Assembly (NCBI RefSeq): GCF_001659605.2
Contig: NC_035164.2
Location: 14,622,295-14,686,294, forward strand
Origin: Manihot esculenta
Lineage: Eukaryota > Streptophyta > Magnoliopsida > Malpighiales > Euphorbiaceae
Length of the DNA: 64,000 nt
Reading direction: 5' to 3'
Position 1 is the first letter of the stretch; each line of letters starts with the position of its first letter. Of this stretch, positions 12,153 through 23,881 are shown piece by piece. The position numbers were made by a program, and so were the translations under genes. A model generated the notes under the pieces. It ran no database searches and was not told the DNA's origin. It worked only from the letters and a program-made list of their open reading frames with translations.

Positions 12153-14348
12153 TGTAACAGCCCGGAAATCCGAACCGCTACCGGCACTAGAATCCAGATC
12201 GGCTTAAGGCCGCCGGGACCCGTAGCAAGCCAAACATAAACCTGTAAACCTGTTTAATCCCATACATGATCAAACATAACCATAACACTATAAACTTTTT
12301 CTTTTCCTTAACCAAGCTTAACCTGTGCATGCACATAACATAAACATAAACCACACACTGGAGTCCTCATCAAATGCTCCAATGGGGTATCATAACATAC
12401 ATTAAGCTTGGTACATCATAAACATCTCAAAACACAGATCATGTATTCAAAAGGGATACACTGTATAAACCGGGGTCAAGCACAAATTCTAAACCTCAAT
12501 AACTTCATTACATTACATGTCTATCATATTACATCATTTATCATGTCCACATCTAGCTATTACATAATCATAACTTAACTCCTGCTGACCTCCTGGTCTA
12601 CCCTGTACCTGCAAACCTGGGGGTTAAGGGAATGGGGTGAGCTAAAAAAGCCCAGTGAGCAGAACCATAAAACATTTTAATTATTCATGCTTTCATGGAA
12701 TGCATCATAGCACAGACATTTCACATCAAGGACGGACTTGTCACCAATAACTCTCATTTCTCATAAACAATCATGCATTTGCCGAGACGCGTGGCATGGG
12801 CAGCCTGGGACTTTCTGACATGGTGCCAGGACGCGTGGCATGGGCAGCCCTGGACTTTCTAGGTTACATACTGAGAGCTAGTGGGTGATCCAACATCCAT
12901 CCACATCAACAGTAAAAATGCAATGCATCATATTCGTGATCACTAATGCAATACAACTTACATAAACATGGCATTTATGATGCATGGATCATGCTAAACA
13001 TTTTATTAAATTTAAAGCATAGTTCTGTTCTACTCACCTCTGGCTGATGCTCTAAGGACTCTGAAGTAGCTAGCACTGCTAACCTCCTCGGTTCCTCGGG
13101 TCCGAACCTACACAGGTGGACTCAGATGAGGGACCAAACATATATTGACATAGTCTAAACATTCTCCCAAAAACCTCCTAAAAACACCTAAAAACAATTA
13201 TAGAAAATATGCAGGAAATGGCTGAACAGGGCACTTTCGGCGGCAGGTTCGGCGGCCGGAAGTCCCTCCAGAGCCGAAAGTCATGCACCTTCGGCAGCAC
13301 TTTCGGCGGCCGAAGGTTCCTTCCAGAGATGAAACTCATGCATATTCGGCGGCACCTTCGGCGGCCGAAACTCCCTTCCAGAGCCGAAAGTCCACTTTCG
13401 GGGGCAGGGTTCGGCAGCCGATTCATGCTACCACAGGCAGGTTCGGCGGCCGAAAGAGCCTTCGGCTGCCGAACCTGGTTTCTCCCAAAGGGCAGAAACT
13501 CGGCTCCAACACGCACAAACGCCTCCCAACTCATACAATCATGTATTTTCCTATTCGACAACATGCATACTCCAGCATACAAGCTCCTAGGGGTTCCAAA
13601 CTATCCTAAACCCCATCTACAACACATCAAACAACCAACATTGCTCATAAACATAACATAAACCCATAAACTTCACATAAACCTACACATGCATTTCTAC
13701 CCCATAAAACCTCATAAAACTTACTTAAAACATGTAAGGAACTATGGATCTACTCTTACCTCTTGTAGAACGAGAGGAGAGACGATCCAACTCGGAGATG
13801 GGAGAGATCCGCTCTTTGGTCTCCAAGTTTCCAAAACTTGCTCCTTTTTGCTCAAATCTCTTCAAATCAACTTAAAGCTTGTTAAAACATGAAAGATCGG
13901 AGGAAAAACATCAAAAACGAACCATAGGAGAGCATGAACTCACCGTGGCCGAAAATGGGGTGAAAACTCGCCTATTTCGGCCATGGAGCTCTTATATAGG
14001 GCTGGCAGACCACCATTCGGCAGCCGAACGTGCCCCCACATCTCATGCAAGTTCGGCGGCCGAACATGAGGTTCGGCGGCCGAACCTTTGAAACTTTCGG
14101 AAGCCTAACATGCCCCCCTAAACCATCCCACGTTCGGCAGCCGAACATGAGGTTCGGCGACCGAACCTGGAAATGTCTCCTTGGTCTTTTTCATTCAAAA
14201 CTCAATTTCCTTTTTTTTTTTACTTGAAAACATAAAATACATTAAAACATTTTATAAAAACATGGTTTTACCCTTCTAGAGGTTTCCGACATTTGAGATC
14301 CCACCGGACGGTAGGGATTCCGATACCGGAGTCTAGCCGGGTATTACA
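12153..14348 (-). repeat. Gypsy 3' LTR
   Basis: 2196 bases, the same length as the other LTR despite small balancing indels: this copy has an extra 'gccgaacatgaggttcggcg' piece near 14140 and lacks a 'ccggacggtagggattccga' duplication seen near 21820. A TATA-like box (cttatatag on this strand, CTATATAAG on the element strand) lies at 13991-13999. Palindromes of the type TTCGGCGGCCGAA cluster at 13226-13475 and 14013-14166. By eye the two LTRs differ at a few percent of positions. Confidence 0.92.
13226..14166. repeat. TTCGGCGGCCGAA palindrome clusters in the LTR
   Basis: Perfect and near-perfect copies of TTCGGCGGCCGAA or TTCGGCAGCCGAA occur in two groups. On the element strand, one lies just upstream of the TATA-like box (about 14013-14166) and one lies in the transcribed part of the LTR (about 13226-13475). 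The same groups are in the other LTR (20743-20970 and 21520-21651). Each palindrome contains GGCGGC, the complement of the plant GCC-box core. A binding-site role is inference only. Confidence 0.75.
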
Positions 14349-14361
14349 TTCTTCCCCCCTT
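14349..14361 (-). other. Gypsy polypurine tract
   Basis: On the element strand the bases touching the 3' LTR read AAGGGGGGAAGAA, a typical plus-strand priming tract. Its position fixes the orientation of the element and the inner edge of the LTR. Confidence 0.9.
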
Positions 14362-14444
14362 AAGAACATTCGTCCCCGAATGTTCACCACAAACATGGCA
14401 TAGCATAAAACATGAACATTCATACAAAGCACATAAAACTTACC

Positions 14445-15611
14445 TTAGAAGAGATGAGGATATTGCCGGAGCATGGACTCCCGTGTCTCCCAAGTACACT
14501 CCTCAATGTTGTGGTGATTCCAAAGGACTTTTACCATCGGGAATTCCTTGTTTCTTAACTTTCTGATCTGGGTGTCTAGGATCCGTACCGGCTGCTCAAC
14601 ATAGGTGAGATCCTCTTGGATCTCCATATCAGGCTCACTAAGAACCTTGCCCGGATCCGACACGGACTTCCTCAACATAGAAACATGGAAAACCGGATGG
14701 ATTCTCTCCATTGAAGCAGGCAAGTCCAGCTTGTACGATACATTCCCAATCTTTTGCAAGACTTCAAAGGGTCCAATGTACCGTGGAGCTAGCTTACCTT
14801 TCTTGCCAAACCGAATCACCCCTTTTATTGGAGACACTTTGAGCAATACCAAATCCCCCTCCTGAAACTCTACTAGTCTTCTGCGGACATCTGCATAACT
14901 CTTTTGCCTGCTTGCAGCAGTCTTGATCCTTTCTCTGATTATGGGCACCAGTCTGCTGGTGATCTCTACAAGCTCAGGCCCTGCCAAGGCCTTTTCTCCA
15001 ACTTTCTCCCAACAGACAGGCGACCTGCACTTCCTTCCATACAAAGCTTCATATGGGGCCATCCCTATGCTAGCATGATGGCTGTTATTGTAGGCAAACT
15101 CCACCAAGGGTAGATGCTGCCTCCAAGAACCGCCAAAATCCAGCACACACATTCTGAGCATATCCTCTATTGTCTGGATGGTCCTCTCTGACTGTCCATC
15201 AGTCTGTGGATGGAAAGCAGTGCTAAAATCCAACCTGGTACCCATGGCATTCTGCAGACTCCGCCAAAACCTGGAGGTGAACTGGGGTCCTCTATCGGAC
15301 ACTATAGAAACAGGAACCCCATGCAGCCTGACAACCTCATCAACATACACCTGCGCCAACTTGTCCACAGAATAGCCACTCCTGACAGGGATGAAGTGAG
15401 CAGATTTGGTGAGTCTGTCCACAATCACCCATATGGAGTCTAATCTGTTGGACGCCGCCGGTAGCCCCACCACGAAGTCCATAGCTATATTCTCCCATTT
15501 CCACTCTGGAATAGGTAGTGGGTTAAGCATTCCAGCCGGCTTCTGATGTTCCAGCTTCACCCTCTGACATATTTCGCAGGCTGACACAAACTGTGCCACT
15601 TCCCTCTTCAT
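14445..15611 (-). pseudogene. pol: Gypsy integrase and chromodomain region of pol
   Basis: A 388-residue open stretch, part of pol. Order: end of the HHCC zinc-finger module (CEICQRVK), catalytic core with DFVVGLP, a VSDRGPQFTS motif and the SERTIQTIEDMLR segment that supplies the last acidic residue of the DDE triad, then a GPF-type module (PRYIGPFEVLQKIG). The C-terminal chromodomain contains VRILDTQIRKLRNK and VKVLW...ECTWE. Integrase inserts the cDNA; the chromodomain of chromoviruses targets chromatin. A single TGA at 15621-15623, where the family has a tryptophan (YWWP-like), separates it from RNase H. The C-terminus is intact and ends near the polypurine tract. Confidence 0.93.
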
Positions 15612-15620
15612 AGCTGGCCA

Positions 15621-17123
15621 TCAATACACTCTCTTCAGATCTTGATACATCTTGGTGGCTCCAGGGTGAACACTGTATCTTGCATTATGAGCTTCCCTCA
15701 TAATGTCCCCTTTTAAACTGATGTCATCTGGTACACACAATCGATTCCCATAGCGGAGGATCCCCTTATCATCAAATCTGAATTCTTCATTCTTGCCCGA
15801 CTGAACAGTCCTGGCAATCTTCACTAACTCTGGGTCCTCGTGCTGTTTCTGAGCCACCTGCTCCAGAAACACGGGTGCCACTCTCATCTGGGCAACTAAG
15901 GCACCTGTACCAGACAACTCCAACTGTAGACCTTCATTAATGAGCTCGAAGAACTCCCTCACTACTAGCCTCCTCTCTGCTGAAATATGGGACAAACTGC
16001 CAAGTGATTTCCGGCTTAAGGCATCTGCCACAACATTCGCCTTACCCGGATGGTACTGGATCTTGCAATCATAGTCACTGAGCAGTTCTACCCATCTTCT
16101 CTGCCTCAAATTCAAATCTCTCTGACTCAGGATGTACTGCAGGCTCTTATGATCTGTGAAGATCTCACATTTAACCCCATAAAGGTAGTGCCTCCACATC
16201 TTGAGTGCAAAGATTACTGCTGCCATCTCTAGGTCATGTATAGGGTAATTCAACTCGTGCTTCTTCAGCTGCCTTGAAGCATAAGCGATCACCCTTTCAT
16301 TCTGCATTAGCACACAACCCAGTCCCACACGGGATGCATCACAGTAGACTGAGAAGTCTTCATTACTAGATGGCAGAGCTAACACTGGTGCTGAAGTCAA
16401 CCTCTTCTTGAGCTCCTCAAAGCTTTCTTCGCATTGGTCGGTCCACACAAACCTCTGGTTCTTCTTAGTTAGTCTGGTCATGGGAGCTGCAATTTTTGAG
16501 AAGTCCTGAACGAACCTCCTGTAGTAACCTGCTAGACCCAAGAAGCTCTTGATCTCTGTCACTGTGGTGGGTCTAGGCCAGTTAGCTACAGCTTCCACTT
16601 TCTTGGGGTCTACCTCGATTCCATTTTCTGACACTACATGCCCCAAGAATGAAATGCTCCTCAGCCAAAACTCACATTTGGAGAACTTGGCATACAAGCC
16701 ATGTTCCCTCAAGGTCTGCAAAACCAACCTCAGATGATGGGCATGCTCCTCTGCATTCCTGGAATATACTAAGATATCATCTATGAAGACAATAACAAAG
16801 TGATCCAGGTATCGACTGAAAACTCTGTTCATGAGATCCATGAATGCTGCAGGGGCATTGGTTAACCCGAACGGCATTACAAGGAACTCATAATGCCCAT
16901 ATCTGGTTCTGAATGCCATCTTCGGCACATCCTCTTCTCTTATCCTCAGCTGGTGGTACCCCGATCTCAGATCTATCTTAGAGAAACAACCTGCTCCAGC
17001 TAGCTGGTCGAATAGATCATCGATCCTTGGTAATGGGTACTTATTCTTGGTAGTGACCTTGTTCAACTGCCTATAGTCGATACAAAGTCTGAGGGATCCA
17101 TCCTTCTTTTTCACAAATAGCAC
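15621..17123 (-). pseudogene. pol: Gypsy reverse transcriptase and RNase H region of pol
   Basis: 500 open codons. RT motifs in order: [39 protein letters not shown] and the catalytic [10 protein letters not shown], followed by the thumb ([17 protein letters not shown]). RNase H follows with [22 protein letters not shown] and the tether [16 protein letters not shown]. Together these copy element RNA into DNA. The upstream join is broken by a TGA at 17151-17153, in place of what was probably CGA (arginine) in the [10 protein letters not shown] stretch. The downstream join is broken by the TGA at 15621-15623. Otherwise the domain is complete. Confidence 0.95.
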
Positions 17124-17150
17124 TGGAGCACCCCAAGGTGAGGTACTCGG

Positions 17151-17735
17151 TCAGATGAAGCCTCTATCTACCAACTCTTGTAACTGCTCCTTAAGCTCTT
17201 TCAATTCCGCTGGTGCCATCCTGTAGGGAGGGATAGAGATCGGTCTAGTTCCAGGCATCAACTCAATTTCGAACTCTATCTCCCTAGCAGGTGGTAAACC
17301 TGGCAGCTCGTCTGGGAAGACATCTAAGAACTCTTTGACTATTGGCACTGAGGCGGGCTCCCTGACCTGACTATCGATCTCTCTCACATGTGCTAGAAAA
17401 CCCTGACAACCCCTCCTGAGTAGCCTACGAGCCTGTAGGGCTGATATCAAACCTCTAGGTGTACTCCCCCTGTCTCCTCTAAAGACAACCTCTGACCCAT
17501 CCTAACATCTGAACTTGACTACCTTGTCTCTGCAGTCTAAGGTAGCACCATGGGTAGATAGCCAGTCCATCCCTAGAATGACGTCAAAATCTGTCAAATC
17601 TAGAACCACAAGGTCGGCTGGCAGGCATCTATCCTCTATAAACACTGGACTAAACCGGCAGACTGACTCTGCCACTGACGGGTCACACTTGGGTCCACTG
17701 ACCCGAGGGGACACTCTAACCCAGAGATCATCAAA
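17151..17735 (-). pseudogene. pol: Gypsy protease to RT linker region of pol
   Basis: Contains the protease C-terminal half (LVVLDLTDFDVILGMDWLS), then, after a TAG at 17502-17504, the linker ending in PYRMAPAELKELKEQL that leads into RT. The protease active-site segment (LMDPGASHSF) lies upstream in the gag frame. A frameshift near 17735, next to 'gggtttgatg', separates the two halves, so an active dimeric aspartic protease cannot be made from this copy. Confidence 0.88.
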
Positions 17736-19390
17736 CCCAACCTCTCAACTACTCTCGGAGCCACAAAAGAATGAGATGCACCAGGGTCCATTAATGCATA
17801 CACATCAGAACAGCCAATGATGAGATTACCTGCCAGCATGGTGTTAGATGTGTTCGCCTCCTGCTGTGTCATGGTGAAGATCCGTGCTGGTGCTGATGGA
17901 CCTTCACCCCGGGAACCTGAAGAAGAGGCTGCTCCTCTCCCTCTGCCTCTGCCACTTGCCTGAGTCATGGCTGGAGCTACTGATTGGGCTGCACTACCTG
18001 AACCCGTCTGCTGAGACTGTGCCCCTGAAACTGCTCTAGGACACTCCCGAGCCATGTGTCCCTCTTGTCCACATCTGAAACATGCGTTCGTCCCAGCCCG
18101 GCAGATTCCTTTGTGTGGTCTACCACACTTCATACAGACATGACCGCCCGAACCAGAACTTGAGCCACCTCCCATGCCCAGACTAGATTTTATCTTGTTC
18201 CAGAACTTGCTCTTTTTGGACTTAGATCTGTCCCACTTTGCACTGCTTGGTGTCTTAGAAGCTGAAGACTGATCCACTGACTGTTTAACCTTTCCCACGA
18301 TGATTGCACTAGCCTCCATTTTCCGGGCCATATCCACTATGGCATGGAAGCTCTCCCTTTCTGCTGACTGGATTAAGGAGGAATACCTGGAATCAAGCTT
18401 CATGATATACCTCCTTGCCTTCTTCTGATATGTGTCTAAGGTTTGCCCTGCAAACGGCAGCAGCTCCAAAAACTTGTCTGTGAGCTCCTCCACACTCATC
18501 CCATCGGTTTGCCTCAACTGTTCAAATTCAATCATCTTCAATTCCCTGGAGCTATCAGGGAAAGCCCATCCAGCAAACTCGTTTGCAAACTCCTCCCATG
18601 TCATGCTGTCCACCCTCGGGTTCACATAATTTTTAAACCACTCACGGGTCTTCTTGCATTTGAGTGTGAACCCAGCCATCTGAATGGCTCTGCTATCATC
18701 AGCTCCTATCTCATCTGTAATCATTTTGACCCTTCCAAGGTACTCAAATGGGTCATCCCCTTTGTCATACTGAGGAGCACCAAGCTTCATGTAGTCGGTC
18801 ATCTTCACCTTGCTCCCTCCAGATGAGCTAGGTTTAGGCATGTGGGTTTCTGGAACTGTGGGTTCTGCTGGGGGTGGAGGAGGTACAACATTCCCTGAGG
18901 TAGGGTTTGCTGGATTTGGATGGTAGGGAGGGGGTGGATACATAGGGTACTGCGAGTATGGTGGGTAGTAAGGTGGGTATGGCATGTGTGAGTGGTAAGG
19001 GTTAAAACTGGGGTAATCCGATGTACCTCCCATCGAATACCCGAGATTTTGTGAGAAGGGTGGGTATTGGGGTGGTTGGACAAACCCCAAGGCCTGAGTG
19101 CCTCCTTGTGACTCTCCCATGCCCTCTTCAGACATGCTCACTCCTAGACTGTCATCCCTCCTCTAATCCACATCCATGTCATCTCCCACATCTACTGACA
19201 TTCCGCCTTGAACTGTTCCCCTCACTGATCTACTTCTGCTCATATCCAAAGACCTTCTATGGTCTCTTACTGCTCTTTCTCTACTGGATCTGCTAGACAT
19301 TGCCCTTGGCAATGCAGGGGGACGGGCACTCATGCCCTCATCCTCCTGTGGTACTCCAGTCAATCGTGCAGATCGACGAGTTCCCCTCAT
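17736..19390 (-). pseudogene. gag: Gypsy gag with start of protease
   Basis: The most likely start is the ATG at 19390 (MRGTRRSARLTGVPQ). A TAG at 19163-19165 interrupts the frame, which then continues to 17636. It has a proline/tyrosine-rich N-terminal stretch and a capsid-like region (PQYDKGDDPFEYLGRVK, then EEFANEFAGW). A zinc knuckle CFRCGQEGHMAREC and an upstream CMKCGRPHKGIC pair follow, and then the protease active site DPGAS. Gag packages the RNA in virus-like particles. The 230 bases upstream of the internal stop share the frame, so I treat them as true gag rather than leader. Confidence 0.88.
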
Positions 19391-19643
19391 CCTGTTTACT
19401 GAAAACAACACATAGCACACATCAGCATCATATGGTTCATGTGGAGACACATGAACCCGCATCACATACATCACATACATAGCATATCATTAATGCACAT
19501 GCATATAATCATGGCATTTCACATCATCATCAAAAGACAGGACTACTCATCCTATCTTAGTGGACATGATCTTTCCTATTGTGCTTGACCTTCTATAACA
19601 TCTATGAGCCCGACACACTATAGGTCCGACCATGTGAACCTAG

Positions 19644-19656
19644 GGCTCTGATACCA
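19644..19656 (-). other. Gypsy primer-binding site (tRNA-iMet)
   Basis: The element strand reads TGGTATCAGAGCC, complementary to the 3' end of initiator-Met tRNA. It is three bases from the 5' LTR edge at 19660. Confidence 0.93.
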
Positions 19657-19659
19657 CTC

Positions 19660-21855
19660 TGTAACGGCTCGGAAATCTGGACTGCTACCGGTGCTAGGAT
19701 CCAGATCGGCTTAAGGCCGCCGGGATCCATAGCAAGCCAAACATAAACCTGTAAACCTGTTTAATCCCATACATGATCAAACATAACCATAACACTATAA
19801 ACTTTTTCTTTTCCTTAACCAAGATTGACCTGTGCATGCACATAACATAAACATAAACCACACACTGGAGTCCTCATCAAATGCTCCAATAGGGTATCAT
19901 AACATACATTAAGCTTGGTACATCATAAACATCTCAAAACACAGATCATGTATTCAAAAGGGATACACTGTATAAACCGGGGTCAAGTACAAATTCTAAA
20001 CCTCAATAACTTCATTACATTACATGTCTATCATATTACATCATTTATCATGTCCACATCTAGCTATTACATAATCATAACTTGACTCCTGCTGACCTCC
20101 TGGTCTACCCTGTACCTGCAAACCTGGGGGTGAAGGGAATGGGGTGAGCTAAAAAAGCCCAGTGAGCAGAACCATAAAACATTTTACTTATTCATTCTTT
20201 CATGGAATGCATCATAGCACAGACATTTCACATCAAGGACGAACTTGTCACCAATAACTCTCATTTCTCATAAACAATCATGCATTTGCCCGAACGCTGG
20301 CATGGGCAGCCCGGGACATTCTGACATGGTGCCAGGATGCGTGGCATGGGCAGCCCTGGACTTTCTAGGTTACATACTGAGAGCTAGTGGGTCATCCAAC
20401 ATCCATCCACATTACAGTAAAAATGAAATGCATCATATTCGTGATTACTAATGTAATACAACTTACATAAACATGGCATTTATGATGCATGGATCATGCT
20501 AAATATTTTATTAAATTTAAAGCATAGTTCTGTTCTACTCACCTCTGGCTGATGCTCTAAGGACTCTGAAGCAGCTAGCACTGCTGACCTCCTCGGTTCC
20601 TCGAGTCTGAACCTACACAGGTGGACTCAGATGAGGGACCAAACATATATTGACATAGTCTAAACATTCTCCCAAAAACCCCCTAAAAACACCTAAAAAC
20701 AATCATAGAAAACATGCAAGAAATGGCTGAACAGGGCACTTTCGGCGGCAGGTTCGGCGGCCGAAAGTCCCTCCAGAGCCGAAAGTCATGCACCTTCGGC
20801 GGCACTTTCGGCGGCCGAAGGTTCCTTCCAGAGATGAAACTCATGCATGTTCGGCGGCACCTTCGAAGGCCGAAACTTCCTTCTAGAGCCGAAAGTCCAC
20901 TTTCGGGGGCAGGGTTCGGTAGCCGATTTATGCTACCACAGGCAGGTTCGGCGGCCGAAAGAGCCTTCGGCTGCCTAACCTGATTTCTCCCAAATGGCAG
21001 AAACTCGGCTCCAACATGCACAAATGCCTCCCAACTCATACAATCATGCATTTTCCTATTCTACAACATGCATACTCCAGCATACAAGCTCCTAGGGGCT
21101 CCAAACTATCTTAAACCCCATCTACAACACATCAAACAACCAACATTGCTCATAAACATAACATAAACCCATAAACTTCACATAAACCTACACATGCATT
21201 TCTACCCCATAAAACCTCGTAAAACTTACTTAAAATATGTAAGGAACTATGGATCTACTCTTACCTCTTGTAGAACGAGAGGAGAGACGATCCAACTCGG
21301 AGATGGGAGAGATCCGCTCTTTGGTCTCCAAGTTTCCAAAACTTGCTCCTTTTTGCTTAAATCTCTTCAAATCAATTTAAAGCTTGTTAAAACATGAAAG
21401 ATCGGAGGAAAAACATCAAAAACGAACCATAGGAGAGCATGAACTCACCGTGGCCGAAAATGGGGAGAAAACTCGCCCGTTTCGGCCATGGAGCTCTTAT
21501 ATAGGGCTGGCAGACCACCTTTCGGCAGCCAAACGTGCCCCCACATCTCATGCAAGTTCGGCGGCCGAACATGAGGTTCGGCGGCCGAACCTTTGAAACT
21601 TTCGGAAGCCTAACATGCCCCCCTAAACCATCCCACGTTCGGCGGCCGAACCTGGAAATGTCTCCTTGGTCTTTTTCATTCAAAACTCAATTTCCTTTTT
21701 TTTTTTACTTAAAAACGTAAAATACATTAAAATATTTTATAAAAACATGGTTTTACCCTTCTAGAGGTTTCCGACATTCGAGATCCGATCGGACGGTAGG
21801 GATTCCGATACCGGACGGTAGGGATTCCGATACTGGAGTCTAGCCGGGTATTACA
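19660..21855 (-). repeat. Gypsy 5' LTR
   Basis: 2196 bases, bounded by TGTAA and TTACA and repeated at 12153-14348. Its edge touches the primer-binding site spacer, which makes it the 5' LTR of this minus-strand element. Confidence 0.92.
21496..21504 (-). promoter_or_regulatory. Gypsy LTR TATA-like box
   Basis: CTATATAAG on the element strand inside the 5' LTR, conserved in the other LTR at 13991-13999. Element transcription would start some 25-35 bases downstream. The palindromes at 21520-21651 lie directly upstream. No transcript evidence is available here. Confidence 0.6.
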
Positions 21856-21905
21856 ATTTTTGTGTTGTTTATCATTAAAAAGAGGAATTTTATAAATATT
21901 ATAAT

Positions 21906-21988
21906 AATTCAAATTTATTTCCCAGGAAGGTTATCATAATTCAAGATTGAAACATAGGCATAACCTTCCAGGGAAATAAATTTGAATT
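21906..21988. repeat. 29-bp inverted repeat in array unit 3
   Basis: Arms 21906-21934 and 21960-21988 are reverse complements with one mismatch (the 'ggaaggttat' / 'ataaccttcc' ends face each other) and enclose 25 bases. Other units have only the right arm, in the context 'cataaccttcgagggaaata'. Here the preceding roughly 130 bases of unit sequence are replaced by an inverted copy of the following bases. It lies 50 bases from the Gypsy insertion. Confidence 0.8.
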
Positions 21989-22592
21989 ATCATAATTCAA
22001 GATTGAAGGGTTTTAAAGTAAGATTAATTATCTAAACATTATGTAAAAGTGGATTGAAGATACAAGAAGAATACACATAAAATAAATGATAGTTATGATA
22101 TGGTAGGTATGATTAAGGGGTTAGTTTAGATAGTTATGAGATGGCAGGTATGATTAATGAGTTAGTTTATCTCATTAATGACATATTAGTTACTCTAGCT
22201 AGGAGAAAAATAAGAAAGATTGTAGAGTCTACCCAACTTTTAAGAACATCACATAGATAGAGTGTATAAATTCCTTACGTATTTCTTGTTAAATACTTCG
22301 ATTCATCATTTGGAAGTGGATAGAGTTCCCTTTAAGAATATATTGAAGGTCTATGTTGGAAAACCGAATTAATCACCGCCATAGTTTATTCTTTTTAACT
22401 TTCTAGAAGCATTATTATATTTGATAAGATTAGATAAATTATTTTGGCGGAATTAGTATTATTTGAGATAATATTTTTCTGTATTGAAAGTTTAGTTCTT
22501 ATCTATATTGGTGATATAGTTAGATTTTAAACACTTTAATCGGTACAAGTAATTATTATTGATGGGTTATATTGATATATGTTTATAAATAA

Positions 22593-22599
<7 letters not shown>

Positions 22600-22664
<65 letters not shown>
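22600..22664. repeat. (TA)n microsatellite, expanded, unit 3
   Basis: About 32 TA repeats. The homologous position in other units is much shorter: about 5807-5829, 25251-25269, 28776-28790, 52344-52361 and 61206-61225. The tract sits between 'ataaatttgtgtg' and 'gttttgaatattg' in each unit. Confidence 0.9.
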
Positions 22665-22667
<3 letters not shown>

Positions 22668-23454
22668 TAGATGTTTTGAATATTGGTATTTAGTTTCTTA
22701 ATAATATATTGTGCAAAGTATAGCTATGAAAATATAATTATTTATGTTTCCTTAGTTATTTACTGGATTCTAGATATAACCCTTATTCCTCCAATAGATT
22801 ATTGAATAAATGAATAAAATTATTTCTGAATAGCATAATGTGATAATGCGGTTGATTATTAGCTAGAATAAATTATGTTAGTATAAACATTATGTTATTA
22901 TTGGAGGTACGTAGGCAGCCTTCGGGGGCGTTCCAAAGATAATAAATGTTAAGACTTTAATTAGCAAATAGCAGCGATGTAAAATCAAGCCATATTAATA
23001 GATTTTCAAGTCGAATGAATTACTTAATGAAAATTTAATAAGTTTAGTATGACTAAAATAATTAACATGCAAATAATAATGTTTATAAGATTATAGATAA
23101 AAGTAAAGCCACAAAAGAAATCACTGAATTATCTAAGATATAGGAGAACAATTTTCATAAAGAGACCATGAGTGAATTAGACCCTTAATATTGGCAAAAC
23201 TTGACTATAACTTAGAGTAGGAGCATACTGAAGTACCTAAAATAAATAACTTGAAAAGCTTGTCAAAGAAACGGCAAATGGCATCCCAATAGGTGCAATT
23301 TATGATATAAAACAACTCTTAAAAGGCAGTGTCACAGTCTAGATATAAAACGTAAGTTGGCATTTGAAGTTATAAGGCATAGACAAAGTGTCGCAGCTAC
23401 CCCAAATCCTCATTCACTAGTATACTAAATTAAATTGTTGCTTGAAAAAAAAAA

Positions 23455-23881
23455 GGATAATGGCATAAAAAATACAAAATTTTATTTCTTGGCACAATAA
23501 ATTAAGATTTAAAAATATTTGGTGATTCTTTCCAAATTTGAATTGAAAGTGGGGGAGCATCTGTCGGTAGCAGGCCATATTGTATTTTTTTATTACTTGA
23601 CAGTGGACTCTACGCTACACCTTAAATAACCATGGTGAGATATTAATCCTTGGTTAGTTAAGTTAAAATTCTTAATTGGTGTAGAAAAATATAAAACGCT
23701 CTCTTCGATGCCGTCACTCGCTGTCGAATTTATTTTCCCGACTTCGTCCTTCGCACAAAAAATTAGACTTCTCGCTTTACCACCATTTTGGCTTCAGAAA
23801 AGTAGATATTGACTTTGTTCTTTCTCCTAACTCTATTCACCTTTCGATTCTTTATTTTTGTATCTTCTCTCTCGGTGTCGT
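23455..23881 (+). mobile_element. Pack-MULE-like element, copy 3b (left part only)
   Basis: The left arm (23455-23665) and the first part of the captured 4CL-like exon (from about 23697) are present. At 23881 the sequence jumps from 'ctcggtgtcgtta' to 'atacatgataatag', which lies after the second internal repeat of a normal unit. One deletion therefore removed most of the 4CL-like exon, the right arm and the flanking repeat. The rest of the unit (PBS-like motif at 23984, (TA)n at 25251) is normal. Confidence 0.75.

Larger units (their letters stand above)
12153..21855 (-). mobile_element. Ty3/Gypsy chromovirus (Tekay/Del-like), full length, degenerate
   Basis: A 9703-bp element on the minus strand with two 2196-bp LTRs (12153-14348 and 19660-21855), each bounded by TGTAA...TTACA. 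It has a tRNA-iMet primer-binding site beside the 5' LTR and a polypurine tract beside the 3' LTR. Flanks read GTTTT before and ATTTT after, and uninterrupted array units read straight through 'gttttt', so a 5-bp target duplication with one change is likely. Gene order is gag, protease, RT, RNase H, integrase, chromodomain in one gag-pol frame. Four in-frame stops and one frameshift break that frame, so it cannot move on its own. It is inserted in array unit 3. Confidence 0.95.

Noticed and set aside
13178..13661. Overlapping open frames of 100-150 codons on both strands in the LTRs
   Set aside because: They are produced by the CpG-rich palindromes, which lack stops in several frames. They lie in noncoding LTR sequence and decay in the second LTR.
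22600..22664. Matrix-attachment or replication origin
   Set aside because: Only a TA microsatellite is visible; no other support.
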